Shown: positions 26,748 to 37,904 of the stretch, in pieces
Position numbering within the stretch: position 1 is the stretch's first letter
Layout of the letters: every line of letters starts with the position of its first letter
NCBI GenBank assembly: GCA_034006035.1
Contig: JAVETN010000001.1
Coordinates: 344,532-408,531, forward strand
From: Desulforegulaceae bacterium
Lineage (GTDB): Bacteria > Desulfobacterota > Desulfobacteria > Desulfobacterales > JACKCP01
Direction: 5' to 3'
DNA length: 64,000 bases
Program-made: the position numbers and the translations under genes
Notes under the pieces: generated by a model
What the model was told of the DNA's origin: nothing
The model's database searches: none
The model's input: the letters and a program-made list of their open reading frames with translations, nothing else

Positions 26748-28264
26748 TGGAAATCAAAGCAGAAGAAATAAGCCAAATTATCAAAGATCAGATTAAGGGT
26801 TTTGACAAGTCGGTGGATCTTGCGGAGACCGGTGTCGTATTGTCTGTAGGTGATGGAATTGCCAGAGTTTACGGACTTGAAAATGTAATGGCTCTTGAAC
26901 TTGTTGAATTCCCCGGAAACCTTATAGGACTTGTTTTAAACCTTGAAGAGGACCATGTTGGTATTGCCCTTATGGGTGAAGATACTCTTATCAGGGAAGG
27001 TGATATTGCTAGAAGAACCGGAAGGATTGCTCAGGTTCCTGTAGGTCCGGAACTTCTTGGAAGAGTGGTTGATACCCTTGGAAATCCAATTGATGGAAAA
27101 GGGCCTCTTGAAGCCAAGCAGTTTAACAACCTTGAAAAAATGGCTCCCGGTATTATTGACAGAAAAAGTGTTCATGAGCCAATGTACACAGGTCTCAAGG
27201 CGATTGACGCAATGATTCCTGTAGGCAGAGGGCAAAGGGAACTTATCATCGGAGATCGTCAGATTGGTAAAACAGCAATAGGTGTTGATGCTATTCTTAA
27301 TCAGAAAAACAGCGGAATTAAGTGCGTATATGTAGCTTGCGGACAGAAAAAATCAACTGTTGCCCAGGTTGTTTCAGTTCTTGAAGAGCATGGAGCTATG
27401 GAATACACTACTGTTGTTGCTGCATGTGCAAGTGACCCGGCACCTCTTCAGTATCTAGCACCATATGCAGGATGTGCCATGGCGGAATATTTTATGGAAA
27501 AGGGAGAGCACTCTCTTGTAGTTTACGATGACCTTTCTAAACAGGCTGCAGCATACAGGCAGGTTTCTCTTCTTCTTAGAAGACCTCCTGGTCGTGAAGC
27601 TTTTCCCGGAGACGTATTTTACAACCACTCAAGACTTCTTGAGCGTTCAGCTAAATTGAGCGATGAGCTTGGTGCAGGTTCAATGACAGCACTTCCGGTT
27701 GTTGAAACTCTTGAAGGTGATGTTTCAGCATTTATTCCTACAAACGTTATTTCTATTACAGATGGTCAGATTTATCTTGAGCCCGGTCTTTTCTTTTCAG
27801 GAGTAAGACCTGCTGTTAACGTTGGTATTTCGGTTTCAAGGGTTGGTGGTTCCGCCCAGGAAAAAGCAATGAAAAAAGTTGCAGGTACTCTTCGTCTTGA
27901 CCTTGCTCAATATAGAGAGCTTGAGTCTTTTGCAGCTTTTGGAAGTGATCTTGACGCTGCAACACAAAGACAGCTTAAAAGAGGTGAAAGACTGGTTGAA
28001 ATTCTTAAGCAGCCTCAATACCAACCGCTTCCTTTTGAAAAACAGGTTGCAGTGATTTATGCGGGTACCAATGGTTTTCTTGATAAATATGAAAGAATCC
28101 TGGTTGCAAAATATGAAGCAGGACTTTATCCGTTTATTGAAGACAGATTTCCTGAAATATTTGAAAATATAAATACTGAAAGACAGCTTTCTGAAAAAAC
28201 AGAAAGTCTGCTTAAGGAAGCTCTGACTGCGTATGCAGAGGAGTTTGAAGACACAATAAAATAA
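26747..28264 (+). CDS. atpA: ATP synthase subunit alpha
   Basis: 505 residues, full length. The regulatory nucleotide site has P-loop G-D-R-Q-I-G-K-T (~169-176), and the signature [14 protein letters not shown] is present, including the conserved alpha arginine. It forms the alpha3beta3 head with AtpD. Starts at ATG overlapping the atpH stop. Confidence 0.98.
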   Translation: MEIKAEEISQIIKDQIKGFDKSVDLAETGVVLSVGDGIARVYGLENVMALELVEFPGNLIGLVLNLEEDHVGIALMGEDTLIREGDIARRTGRIAQVPVGPELLGRVVDTLGNPIDGKGPLEAKQFNNLEKMAPGIIDRKSVHEPMYTGLKAIDAMIPVGRGQRELIIGDRQIGKTAIGVDAILNQKNSGIKCVYVACGQKKSTVAQVVSVLEEHGAMEYTTVVAACASDPAPLQYLAPYAGCAMAEYFMEKGEHSLVVYDDLSKQAAAYRQVSLLLRRPPGREAFPGDVFYNHSRLLERSAKLSDELGAGSMTALPVVETLEGDVSAFIPTNVISITDGQIYLEPGLFFSGVRPAVNVGISVSRVGGSAQEKAMKKVAGTLRLDLAQYRELESFAAFGSDLDAATQRQLKRGERLVEILKQPQYQPLPFEKQVAVIYAGTNGFLDKYERILVAKYEAGLYPFIEDRFPEIFENINTERQLSEKTESLLKEALTAYAEEFEDTIK

Positions 28265-28288
28265 TTTTAATTCATAAGGTTGATTTAA

Positions 28289-29173
28289 ATGGCTACATTA
28301 AAGGATCTCACTCATAAAATCACCGGGGTTAAAAAAACCAAGCAGATAACCAGGGCTATGAATATGGTAGCTGCTTCAAGACTCAGGGGAAGCCAGAGAA
28401 AAATTGATGCGTTCAGGCCCTATGCTGAAAAATATGCTGAAGTTTTAGCAAGCCTGGCAGCAAAAGCTACCAATATTTCTTCAAAGCTACTTGAACCCCG
28501 TGATGAGATTAAAACTGTACACATAGTTGTGTGTACATCTGACAGGGGTCTTTGCGGTGCTTTTAATGAATCGTTGCTTGATGAAATAGAAGAGCTTGTA
28601 AATAAGAATTCTGATAAAAATATTACAATAACTGCTTTTGGAAAAAAAGGAAGGGACTGGTCTGTAAAAAGAGATTTGAGGATATTAAAATCTCACCTTG
28701 ACATAGTAGGAACAAATTTTAGTTTTGAAATTGCAGAAAGATCTGGAATTGATTTGATCAATCTTTTTCTTTCGGGGGAAGCCGATGAAGTTTATATGAT
28801 TTATTCCGAATTTCAGAGTATGAGTAGACAAATCCCTGTAGTTTCTAAAATCCTTCCTATAGAAAGGCCTCAGTCCATCTTTGAAGAATCTGTGGAAGAA
28901 GAGGGTTATCTTGCCGAGCATATTTGTGAACCCTCACCTGAGGCTGTGTTGGAGGAAATGCTGCCTAGAAGTGTTCAGATTCAGATATTCAGAGGGCTTC
29001 TTGAAACTTCGGCAAGTGAGCATGCCGCAAGAATGATTGCTATGGATAATGCAACAAGGGCGTGTAATGATATGATAAAAGATCTTAACAAGCTGTATAA
29101 TAAAACAAGACAGGCAGCTGTTACAGCCGACCTCATGGATATTGTCGGCGGCGCAGAAGCACTGAAAGGCTAA
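28289..29173 (+). CDS. atpG: ATP synthase subunit gamma
   Basis: 294 residues. The N- and C-terminal helices of the central rotor stalk are recognisable: I-x-x-V-K-K-T-K-Q-I-T-R-A-M-N-M-V-A at the N-terminus and A-M-D-N-A-T-R-A-C-N-D-M-I-K near the C-terminus. The middle contains the conserved S-D-R-G-L-C-G-A-F-N. Confidence 0.97.
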   Translation: MATLKDLTHKITGVKKTKQITRAMNMVAASRLRGSQRKIDAFRPYAEKYAEVLASLAAKATNISSKLLEPRDEIKTVHIVVCTSDRGLCGAFNESLLDEIEELVNKNSDKNITITAFGKKGRDWSVKRDLRILKSHLDIVGTNFSFEIAERSGIDLINLFLSGEADEVYMIYSEFQSMSRQIPVVSKILPIERPQSIFEESVEEEGYLAEHICEPSPEAVLEEMLPRSVQIQIFRGLLETSASEHAARMIAMDNATRACNDMIKDLNKLYNKTRQAAVTADLMDIVGGAEALKG

Positions 29174-29182
29174 TTTTTTTAA

Positions 29183-30616
<1,434 letters not shown>

Positions 30617-30633
30617 TTGGATAAGGGGGAATT

Positions 30634-31062
30634 ATGGCTGGAAAAATCAGTCTCGAAATTGTCACCCCTGAGAGAATAGTTATATCTGTGGACGAGGCAG
30701 AAATGATTGTTTCTCCCGGTGAACTTGGGGATTTTGGTGTACTTAAAGGGCATACTCCTTTTCTTACATCTCTTAGAACAGGCAGTTTAAGGTATTTAAC
30801 TAGTGGTGGTCAGGAAAAAGTTGTTTTTATAAAAGGCGGATTTGCAGAAGCTCTTCCAAATAAGGTTACAATTCTTGCTGATGCAGCAGAAACTAGAGAA
30901 GAAATTGATCTTAAAAGGGCTGAAGAAGCCAAGAAACGTGCTGAAAAAAGGCTTGACGATTACGTTTCTAAACAAGAAGAGATAGATTTAGAAAGAGCTA
31001 GAGCTGCCTATCAAAGGGCAGAAGCAAGATTAAAAATTGTTATTCGAGAAATGATAAAATAA
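30634..31062 (+). CDS. atpC: ATP synthase subunit epsilon
   Basis: 142 residues: N-terminal beta-sandwich (~1-85, with S-P-G-E-L-G-D-F-G-V-L-x-G-H) and a C-terminal helical hairpin rich in Ala, Glu and Arg that can inhibit hydrolysis. Last gene of the operon; GGGGGA precedes ATG by 5 bases. The intrinsic terminator follows 11 bases after the stop. Genes for the membrane subunits a and c (atpB, atpE) are not in this window. Confidence 0.95.
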   Translation: MAGKISLEIVTPERIVISVDEAEMIVSPGELGDFGVLKGHTPFLTSLRTGSLRYLTSGGQEKVVFIKGGFAEALPNKVTILADAAETREEIDLKRAEEAKKRAEKRLDDYVSKQEEIDLERARAAYQRAEARLKIVIREMIK

Positions 31063-31073
31063 ACTTTGTTTAG

Positions 31074-31103
31074 ATGGCCGCTGATCCAGCGGCCATTTTT
31101 TAT
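31074..31103 (+). terminator. Intrinsic terminator of the ATP synthase operon
   Basis: Perfect 10-bp stem ATGGCCGCTG / CAGCGGCCAT with loop ATC (31074-31096), followed by TTTTTTAT on the plus strand. Unusually GC-rich for this genome, as expected of a strong terminator. Confidence 0.95.
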
Positions 31104-31197
31104 AGGCCTATTCTTTTGCACCAAAGCATGCCAAAGAATGGTTTATATAGGTGCTGAAAAACTAACTTAGCTTTGTTTAGCACTGAAAATGAATTGA

Positions 31198-32487
31198 TTA
31201 ATCAGCTTCTTTTCTTAAAAAAGTTGGAACGTCCAGCTTGGTTGCGGCTTTTCTTTTGTTCCTGTAAAAAGCAGGCTTATGAAGCATTTCTGAAAATCTA
31301 TTCCTTTCCTCTTCGCTGAAATGGGTATCCTGTCCTTCAACCTTGCTTGTACGTTTGATTATAGGTTCATTTCTAAGTTTTTTGTATTTTACAACATTTT
31401 CTGAGTTGAAGTTTTCAGGCTCTGAAATTATAGTTGAGGTAGCAGGTCTTATCCTTCCTCTTGTAGGGGTATTGACACCATTTCTTGAATAAAAAGAATC
31501 ATTGTCAAAATTTGATGTGGAAATACTTCTTGAGCTTTCTATCCCTGTGGCAATAACAGTTATTTGAATTTCTTCTTCAAGATTTTCATCCATTGCCTGA
31601 CCCCAGATAAGGTTAACATCTTCACCGGCATCCTGGTAAATTCTATCCATTGCCTCAGTAAGTTCAGACATTGCAAGATTTTCAGATGAGGTAATATTAA
31701 CAAGAATTCCTGTTGCTCCTTTAACTGAGATATCATCAAGCAGAGGATGGGAAATTGCTTTTTCAGCTGCTTCCGATGCCCTTGTTTCACCAGAAGCTGT
31801 TCCTATGCCCATAAGAGCTACTCCGGCATTTGACATTATTGTTTTCACGTCTGCAAAGTCCAGGTTTACAAGACCCGGCTTAAAAATAAGGTCTGAAATT
31901 CCCTTGACTGAATGATGGAGAATTTCATCTGCTTTTTTAAACATTTCAACTACAGTTGCATTTTTAGGAGCAAATTTTGTCAGTTTATCGTTTGGGATGG
32001 AAATTACAGTATCAACTATTTCCCTGAGTTCTTCAAGTCCCTGGTCTGCTTGAGCTTTCCTTCTTTTACCTTCAAAAGAAAAAGGTTTTGTAACAACGGC
32101 AACTGTGAGTATATCCATTTCCTTGCAGATTTTAGCAACAACAGGAGCTGCTCCTGTTCCTGTTCCTCCTCCAAGTCCGGCTGCAATAAATACCATATGA
32201 GCATCTTTAAGGGACTCTCTTATTGCATCAGCACTCTCAAGAGCAGACTGTTTGCCTTTTTGAGGGTCTGCTCCTGCTCCAAGTCCAAGAGTTGTTGTTG
32301 TCCCGATTTGAATTTTTACAGGAGCTTTAGATTTTTCAAGATCCTGGGCGTCTGTATTTGCAACAATAAATTTAACCCCTTCAAGTTCAGATTCAATCAT
32401 ATTGTTTACAGCATTCCCGCCTGCACCACCGATTCCGATTATTTTTAGTTTGGCAGCATTTTCATTTTCTACATATGAAAAACTCAT
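31198..32487 (-). CDS. ftsZ: Cell division GTPase FtsZ
   Basis: 429 residues. The tubulin GTP-binding signature G-G-G-T-G-T-G-A-A-P lies at ~105-114, with the T7-loop N-L-D-F-A-D-V. After a ~75-residue linker the C-terminal peptide D-V-P-T-F-L-R-K matches the conserved tail that binds FtsA and ZipA. The Z-ring organises septation. AAAGGAGG sits 6 bases before ATG. Last gene of the dcw cluster, 50 bases after ftsA. Confidence 0.98.
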   Translation of the reverse strand: MSFSYVENENAAKLKIIGIGGAGGNAVNNMIESELEGVKFIVANTDAQDLEKSKAPVKIQIGTTTTLGLGAGADPQKGKQSALESADAIRESLKDAHMVFIAAGLGGGTGTGAAPVVAKICKEMDILTVAVVTKPFSFEGKRRKAQADQGLEELREIVDTVISIPNDKLTKFAPKNATVVEMFKKADEILHHSVKGISDLIFKPGLVNLDFADVKTIMSNAGVALMGIGTASGETRASEAAEKAISHPLLDDISVKGATGILVNITSSENLAMSELTEAMDRIYQDAGEDVNLIWGQAMDENLEEEIQITVIATGIESSRSISTSNFDNDSFYSRNGVNTPTRGRIRPATSTIISEPENFNSENVVKYKKLRNEPIIKRTSKVEGQDTHFSEEERNRFSEMLHKPAFYRNKRKAATKLDVPTFLRKEAD

Positions 32488-32537
32488 TCTTGCCTCCTTT
32501 ATATAAGCCTTTTTTATTTCGGGTTTTAATTAAATTA

Positions 32538-33767
32538 TTATTTAAACCAGTCTATTAATTGTTGAAAAAATTTGGTTGCCTTGTTCTTTTTTTTCTGGGT
32601 TGTTTTATTTTCATGGATTTCTTTTGCACCAAATTTAACAAGACCGGCAACAGTAACAAACTGTGGTTTATTTATCATTTCTGTGAGCCCGTTTAACTTA
32701 GAGGGCTTTCCTATTCTTACAGGGGCATTAAGTACAGACTCTGCTAGTTCCCCAATGTCTTTCAAATTTGCAGTGCCGCCTGTGATTACAAATCCTGAGG
32801 AAATTTCATCCTGCATTCCAGCTCTGTAAATTTCATCATATAAAAGAGATAAGATTTCTTCTGTTCTCTTTTCAATAACTTCACATAAAATTTGTCTATG
32901 GGTTTCATTACCTTCTTTTTTGCCCATCGCAGGTATATTTATAAGTTCATCAGCGTCAATGTTTGCTGAAAGGCATTCTCCTTGTTTTATTTTAAGCTCT
33001 TCTGCAGCCTGTACAGTTGTTCCCATAACAATGGAGATATCTTTAGTAATAGTGTTGCCGCCTATGGGCAGCACATAGGTGTACTTAATGTTTCCTCCTG
33101 AAAATATAGACATATCAGCTGAGCTTCCCCCAATATCTATAAGGGCAACCCCATGCTCTTTTTCTTCATCTGTAAGAACTGCCGAAGCAGCAGCCAGAGG
33201 TTCAAGTACTATTTTTTTTACTTCCATATCTGCATTGTAAACGCATTTGTAAATATTTTGAATAAAGCTTGAGGGGCCTGAAACAAGATGAACTTTTACT
33301 TCAAGTGTTCCGCCTGCCATTCCAACAGGATTTTGGATTCCATGCTGTTCATTGACGATGAACTCCTGGGGAAGAACATGGATAATTTCTGAATCCTTTT
33401 GAAGGGTTTTGGATGAAATAAGTGCTGTAGCCTGTTCAATAACTCTTTCTACATCGTCTTTTTTTATTTCATTATTGTTTGTCATTATGACTCCGGATCC
33501 TGAATAGCCTTTGATATGCTGTCCAGAAATACCGGCATAAACTTCGGAAATCTCACAATCTGCCATTATTTCAGCTTCGTCTACAGCTCTTTTAATAGCA
33601 TTTACAGTGGAAGTAATATCAACAATTGCACCTTTTTTGATTCCAGTGGAGTCTTCTTCCCCAATTCCGATTATTTGCACCTCATTATTTATTACCTCTC
33701 CTACAACAGCCCGAACTTTTGTTGTACCAATATCCAGCCCTACAATTATTTCGCCTTTTTGTGCCAA
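32538..33767 (-). CDS. ftsA: Cell division actin homologue FtsA
   Basis: 409 residues. Actin-like motifs: I-V-G-L-D-I-G-T-T-K at the N-terminus, L-I-D-I-G-G-S-S-A-D and V-I-T-G-G-T-A-N-L, with the SHS2 (1C) domain around ~85-165. The C-terminus (K-F-F-Q-Q-L-I-D-W-F-K) is an amphipathic helix that tethers FtsZ to the membrane. Start is TTG 33767, supported by GAAGGAGGA 4 bases upstream; no ATG fits. Confidence 0.96.
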   Translation of the reverse strand: MAQKGEIIVGLDIGTTKVRAVVGEVINNEVQIIGIGEEDSTGIKKGAIVDITSTVNAIKRAVDEAEIMADCEISEVYAGISGQHIKGYSGSGVIMTNNNEIKKDDVERVIEQATALISSKTLQKDSEIIHVLPQEFIVNEQHGIQNPVGMAGGTLEVKVHLVSGPSSFIQNIYKCVYNADMEVKKIVLEPLAAASAVLTDEEKEHGVALIDIGGSSADMSIFSGGNIKYTYVLPIGGNTITKDISIVMGTTVQAAEELKIKQGECLSANIDADELINIPAMGKKEGNETHRQILCEVIEKRTEEILSLLYDEIYRAGMQDEISSGFVITGGTANLKDIGELAESVLNAPVRIGKPSKLNGLTEMINKPQFVTVAGLVKFGAKEIHENKTTQKKKNKATKFFQQLIDWFK

Positions 33768-33782
33768 TTTATCCTCCTTCTT

Positions 33783-34547
33783 TTAGCCCATAGCAGGAAA
33801 GGGTTTCAAGACCACCCGATTTTTATTCGATAAGTTAATTTTTTCGATCTTAATCTCGTTAAACTTCTTTTTTAAATATAATTTTACAATACTTAAGCTT
33901 TTGATTTTTTTTTCTAAATCTGTAAATCCAATCAGAATTTCACTGAAAGAATCAGTATTGTATAGTGTAATTCCAATATCTTTGTCTAAATGCAGCCTTG
34001 AATTGGTATTAAATAAAATATTGGTAGTTTTCAAGGTCTCCATTATAAGAGAATAATAATGGTTTTTATTTATAAAATCAGAATAATTCAACCCAGTAAC
34101 TTCAGGAATCCCAAGAAATTTATCTTTGTTTTCATATTTTTTGAATAAATGACCTTGTTCATTAATTATAAAATTTTCTTTGAGACTGATTTTAGCCAGG
34201 GGTTTTTCCTCAGTAATTTCAACTTCTAGGACATCAGGCAGAATTCTTTTTACTTTTGCGTTTTTTATCCATTGATTGTTTTCAAGCTTGAGTCTTGCCA
34301 TTGAAATATTAAGTCCAAAAATATTGTCACCTTCAAAAAATCCTGCAATTGTTTTAATTTCTTCTTTTCCAAGGTAATGATTCCCGGTTATTTTTATTTT
34401 TTTTATTGGAAACTCCTTGGTTTTGGTTACCATGTCATGGGCAAAAATGAAGCCTGTTCCCAGAAGGAAAATAAATAAAGTATGAAAAATAAAATAAATT
34501 ATTTTTTTCCAATTTGGTATTCTTGTTTCATCAGTCCCTGCCGACAA
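33783..34547 (-). CDS. ftsQ: Cell division protein FtsQ
   Basis: About 254 residues: short cytoplasmic N-terminus, one membrane helix (~15-40), then a POTRA domain (F-P-I-K-K-I-K-I-T-G-N-x-Y-L) and an FtsQ/DivIB beta domain in the periplasm. It joins FtsL and FtsI in the divisome. I choose TTG 34547 because CGGAGG lies 6 bases before it; the longer frame from TTG 34565 would place this site inside the gene. The start lies inside the end of murB (17-base overlap). Confidence 0.88.
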   Translation of the reverse strand: MSAGTDETRIPNWKKIIYFIFHTLFIFLLGTGFIFAHDMVTKTKEFPIKKIKITGNHYLGKEEIKTIAGFFEGDNIFGLNISMARLKLENNQWIKNAKVKRILPDVLEVEITEEKPLAKISLKENFIINEQGHLFKKYENKDKFLGIPEVTGLNYSDFINKNHYYSLIMETLKTTNILFNTNSRLHLDKDIGITLYNTDSFSEILIGFTDLEKKIKSLSIVKLYLKKKFNEIKIEKINLSNKNRVVLKPFPAMG

Positions 34548-35448
34548 TTTTAACCTCCGGTTCAAGTGTTAGATCAAATTTGTTTTTTACTTTTTTTTGA
34601 ATCAGCTCCTTGAGTTTAATTATATCTAAAGCAGTACAGCCTTCTTCACTTATAATAAAGTTACCATGCAAATTTGAAACCCTTGCTCCTCCTATTCTTT
34701 TATCTTTAAGCCCTGTTTTGTCAATAAGCATTCCAGCTGGAGAGCTTTCTGGGTTTTTAAAAAAACAACCGCAGCTTTTTTCGTTCAAAGGTTGGGAGTT
34801 TTTTCTTTCAACTAAAAGTTTTTTTGCTTCTTTTACAAGCTTTTCACTATTGGTTTTTAAAAGTTTTAAAGTGCAACCCAGAATTATAAATTTTTTATCT
34901 GTTTTAAGTTTAAGCTCCCTGTAAGAGGGGAGAATTTCATTTTTGGCTGCTTTGAACTGTTCTCCTGAATAATCCATTAGTAAAACTTCTTCTATAACTG
35001 AAAAAATATCTCCTTTTTTTGTGCCTGCATTCATAAAAACAGCACCGCCGATTGTTCCCGGAATTCCAATAAGTGAGTTTAAACCCTGATACCCCTTGAT
35101 TGCACAATGCCAGCATATCTTTTGCAACATTGCACCAGCCTGGACATTTAAATAAACTTCATTTTTAGTTTCTTTTACCAGCCCAAACTTATGGAAAAAT
35201 CTTTTAAAAGATATAATGATTTTAATCCCATTAGTTTTTATTAAAGTGTTGTATCCTCCACCCAGGATAAAAAAATCCTCGTTCTTTTTTTTTAAATATT
35301 TAACTAATATTGAAAGGGACTTTAAATCAAAAGGTTCTATAAAATAATTACAAAGAGCTTTTGTTTTAAAGGCAGTTGTTTTTCCAACATCAATGTCTGT
35401 TAAAATGTTCCCTTTAAAATCAAGCTTGTTGAGTTCTTTTTTAATCAT
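34531..35448 (-). CDS. murB: UDP-N-acetylenolpyruvoylglucosamine reductase MurB (type II)
   Basis: 305 residues. FAD-binding PCMH domain with L-G-G-G-Y-N-T-L-I and I-P-G-T-I-G-G-A, then the MurB C-terminal domain. It reduces the enolpyruvyl group to make UDP-MurNAc. At the position of the catalytic Ser of E. coli and S. aureus enzymes (G-S-x-F-K-N-P) this protein has Cys228 (S-C-G-C-F-F-K-N-P). Start overlaps murC by 8 bases. Confidence 0.94.
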   Translation of the reverse strand: MIKKELNKLDFKGNILTDIDVGKTTAFKTKALCNYFIEPFDLKSLSILVKYLKKKNEDFFILGGGYNTLIKTNGIKIIISFKRFFHKFGLVKETKNEVYLNVQAGAMLQKICWHCAIKGYQGLNSLIGIPGTIGGAVFMNAGTKKGDIFSVIEEVLLMDYSGEQFKAAKNEILPSYRELKLKTDKKFIILGCTLKLLKTNSEKLVKEAKKLLVERKNSQPLNEKSCGCFFKNPESSPAGMLIDKTGLKDKRIGGARVSNLHGNFIISEEGCTALDIIKLKELIQKKVKNKFDLTLEPEVKIVGRD

Positions 35449-36817
35449 TTAAAAGCCTCGAAAGAAATTTTTCACCCAGCTTGTTTATATTTCCTGCTCC
35501 AAGTGTAAGTACTAATGAGTTTTCCTCTTTAAAATTAAGCAAATATTCAAGAACTGCTTCTTCAGAGGAAAAAGTATTTACATCTTTGTGCCCGTATTTT
35601 TTTATTCCTTCACAAATGGAAAAATTATCTATGCTTTCAATTGGTTTTTCTCCAGCAGGATAAATAGGCATTACAACAAGCCTGTCACTTTCATAAAAAG
35701 ATCTTGTAAAACTTTCAAAAAGAGCCTGGGTTCGTGAATATCTGTGGGGTTGAAAAATAACAGTAACAATTTTTTCAGGGTAGGCTTTTCTTATTGCTTT
35801 AAGAGTAGTCTGTATTTCTGTTGGATGATGGCCATAATCGTCCATAAGAAGAAGATTTTTATACTCACCTTTGACTTCTATTCTCCTTTGGACTCCGGAT
35901 ATTTTTTCAAGAGCGTACTGAATTGTTTCAAAACTTATACCAAGCTCGCATCCAAGAGCTATAGCAGCAAGTGCATTGGAAATATTGTGTTCACCCGGAA
36001 GGTTAAGGGAAATTTTTCCTTTGAGCTTTCCTTTGGATTCAACATCAAAATGACTTCTAAGCCCTGTAAACTCAATGTTTTTTGCCTGGTAGTCAGCCTG
36101 CCTTTGAAGCCCATATGTTATATATCTTTTTTTAATATCTGGTATTATTTCCTGAATATATTCATTGTCAAGGCAGATAATACTGAGGCCGTAAAAAGGA
36201 ATTTTGTTTATAAACTCAAGAAAGTCTTTCTTAATATTTTCAATTGTTCCGTAATAATCAAGATGCTCTTTGTCTATGTTTGTGACAATTGCAATTGAAG
36301 GGGTCATTTTAAGAAATGATCCATCTGATTCGTCTGCTTCAGCAACAAGAAAAGAGCCAAGGCCAAGCCTTGCATTTGTCCCAAGTCTTTTGAGTTTTCC
36401 TCCTATAATTATTGTGGGGTCAATTTTTCCTTCAATTAAAATTTCTGAAATAAGGGAAGTTGTTGTTGTTTTTCCATGTGCTCCTGCAATTGCAACTCCG
36501 TATTTCAGTCGCATCAGTTCGGCAAGCATTTCAGCTCTTGGAATTACCGGGATTCCATTTTTACGTGCGTAAATTATTTCAGGGTTTGATTCAGGAACAG
36601 CAGAAGAAATAACAATAACATCTGCTCCAGCTGTGTTTGTTTCTTGATGCCCTTTAAAAATAACTCCGCCAAGGCTTTTAAGTCTTTTAGTATTACTGTT
36701 TTCATTAAGATCTGAACCTGAAACCTTGTAGCCCTGGGCAATTAGAATCTCTGCAATACTGCTCATTCCAATTCCGCCTATACCAACAAGATGTATATGA
36801 TATGACTTATCAAACAT
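35441..36817 (-). CDS. murC: UDP-N-acetylmuramate-L-alanine ligase MurC
   Basis: 458 residues. N-terminal Rossmann motif G-I-G-G-I-G-M-S-S-I-A, ATP P-loop A-H-G-K-T-T-T-T, and D-D-Y-G-H-H-P-T-E diagnostic of MurC. It adds L-Ala to UDP-MurNAc in the cytoplasm. Overlaps murB at its 3' end and murG at its 5' end, each by 8 bases. Confidence 0.97.
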   Translation of the reverse strand: MFDKSYHIHLVGIGGIGMSSIAEILIAQGYKVSGSDLNENSNTKRLKSLGGVIFKGHQETNTAGADVIVISSAVPESNPEIIYARKNGIPVIPRAEMLAELMRLKYGVAIAGAHGKTTTTSLISEILIEGKIDPTIIIGGKLKRLGTNARLGLGSFLVAEADESDGSFLKMTPSIAIVTNIDKEHLDYYGTIENIKKDFLEFINKIPFYGLSIICLDNEYIQEIIPDIKKRYITYGLQRQADYQAKNIEFTGLRSHFDVESKGKLKGKISLNLPGEHNISNALAAIALGCELGISFETIQYALEKISGVQRRIEVKGEYKNLLLMDDYGHHPTEIQTTLKAIRKAYPEKIVTVIFQPHRYSRTQALFESFTRSFYESDRLVVMPIYPAGEKPIESIDNFSICEGIKKYGHKDVNTFSSEEAVLEYLLNFKEENSLVLTLGAGNINKLGEKFLSRLLND

Positions 36818-37904
36818 GGTTTTTTTCTAATATCCCTTTTATTGTTTCATAAATTTTATTAGCAGCGTTTGGCATTGATTGTTCTTTCATTTTTTCAGCC
36901 ATTGAGGTTAGAAGCTTTTTGTCTTTATAGAGATTGCTGATATTCTCTCCAAGAGCTTTTCCTGAAAGATTTTTCTCTTCAATAACAATGGCTGCCCCTT
37001 TTTTTTCAAATTCAATGCAATTATAGTATTGATGGTTATGAGTAGCATAAGGGTAGGGAATAAAGATTGCCGGTATTCCTGCTCCTGAGATTTCTGCAAG
37101 GGTTGATGCTCCAGCCCTTGCAACTATTAAGTCAGATTTTTTATATATATCAGCAATTTCTTTAAAAAATGGAGCAGGGTAGCTGTTTATTCCCTTGTTT
37201 TTATATATTTTTTCAATTCCTTCAAATTGAGGCTCACCTGTTTGATGAATGAATAAAAAACTATCAATTTCATCTATAAAATCAAATGAATCAATTATAG
37301 CATTGTTAATTGCTCTTGCTCCCTGACTTCCTCCTGTTATAAAAACAGTGAACTTATTTTTATTGTCTTTTTTTCTTTCACCCAATATTTTCCGACGTAT
37401 AGGGTTTCCTGAAAAGACTTTTTTATTTTCAAAACCAAGTTTTGTGTTTTCAAAGGAAACAAAATTTGCTTTTGAAATTAAAGAAAAAATTTTATTTGAA
37501 ATACCGGCCACTGAATTTTGCTCTTGAAGAAATACAGGTATTCTTTTAAGCCAGGCTGCAATTATAACAGGAACTCCTACATACCCTCCAACTCCTATAA
37601 CTGCGTCTGCTTTGAATTTTTCAAGTTCTTTTTTAGCTATAGAAACAGAAGATAAAATTATAAAAACAGTTTTTATTTTATTGAAAATATTCTGGTTGAT
37701 AAATTTTCCCGACTCAATTGAAGCTGAGGGGTATTGTTCCATGGAAAGGATCTTTTTTTCCAGTTTGTTGCCTGTATTTAAAAAAAGTATTTTATTTTTT
37801 CTGTTTTGCCTCATAAATTCATCTGCAATGGCAATTCCGGGATAGAGGTGACCTCCTGTTCCTCCTCCTGCAATTACAATTTTAAAGGTGGCTTGTGTTT
37901 TCAT
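36810..37904 (-). CDS. murG: Lipid II synthase MurG (GlcNAc transferase)
   Basis: 364 residues, GT28 glycosyltransferase. N-terminal G-G-T-G-G-H-L-Y-P-G, second G-loop T-G-G-S-Q-G-A-R, and donor-site region A-R-A-G-A-S-T-L-A-E are present. It converts lipid I to lipid II on the inner face of the inner membrane. Overlaps ftsW by 4 bases. Confidence 0.97.
   Translation of the reverse strand: MKTQATFKIVIAGGGTGGHLYPGIAIADEFMRQNRKNKILFLNTGNKLEKKILSMEQYPSASIESGKFINQNIFNKIKTVFIILSSVSIAKKELEKFKADAVIGVGGYVGVPVIIAAWLKRIPVFLQEQNSVAGISNKIFSLISKANFVSFENTKLGFENKKVFSGNPIRRKILGERKKDNKNKFTVFITGGSQGARAINNAIIDSFDFIDEIDSFLFIHQTGEPQFEGIEKIYKNKGINSYPAPFFKEIADIYKKSDLIVARAGASTLAEISGAGIPAIFIPYPYATHNHQYYNCIEFEKKGAAIVIEEKNLSGKALGENISNLYKDKKLLTSMAEKMKEQSMPNAANKIYETIKGILEKNHV

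Noticed and set aside
31912-32448. 178-residue plus-strand open frame
   Set aside because: Antisense to ftsZ, Cys/Ser/Phe-rich composition of a shadow frame.
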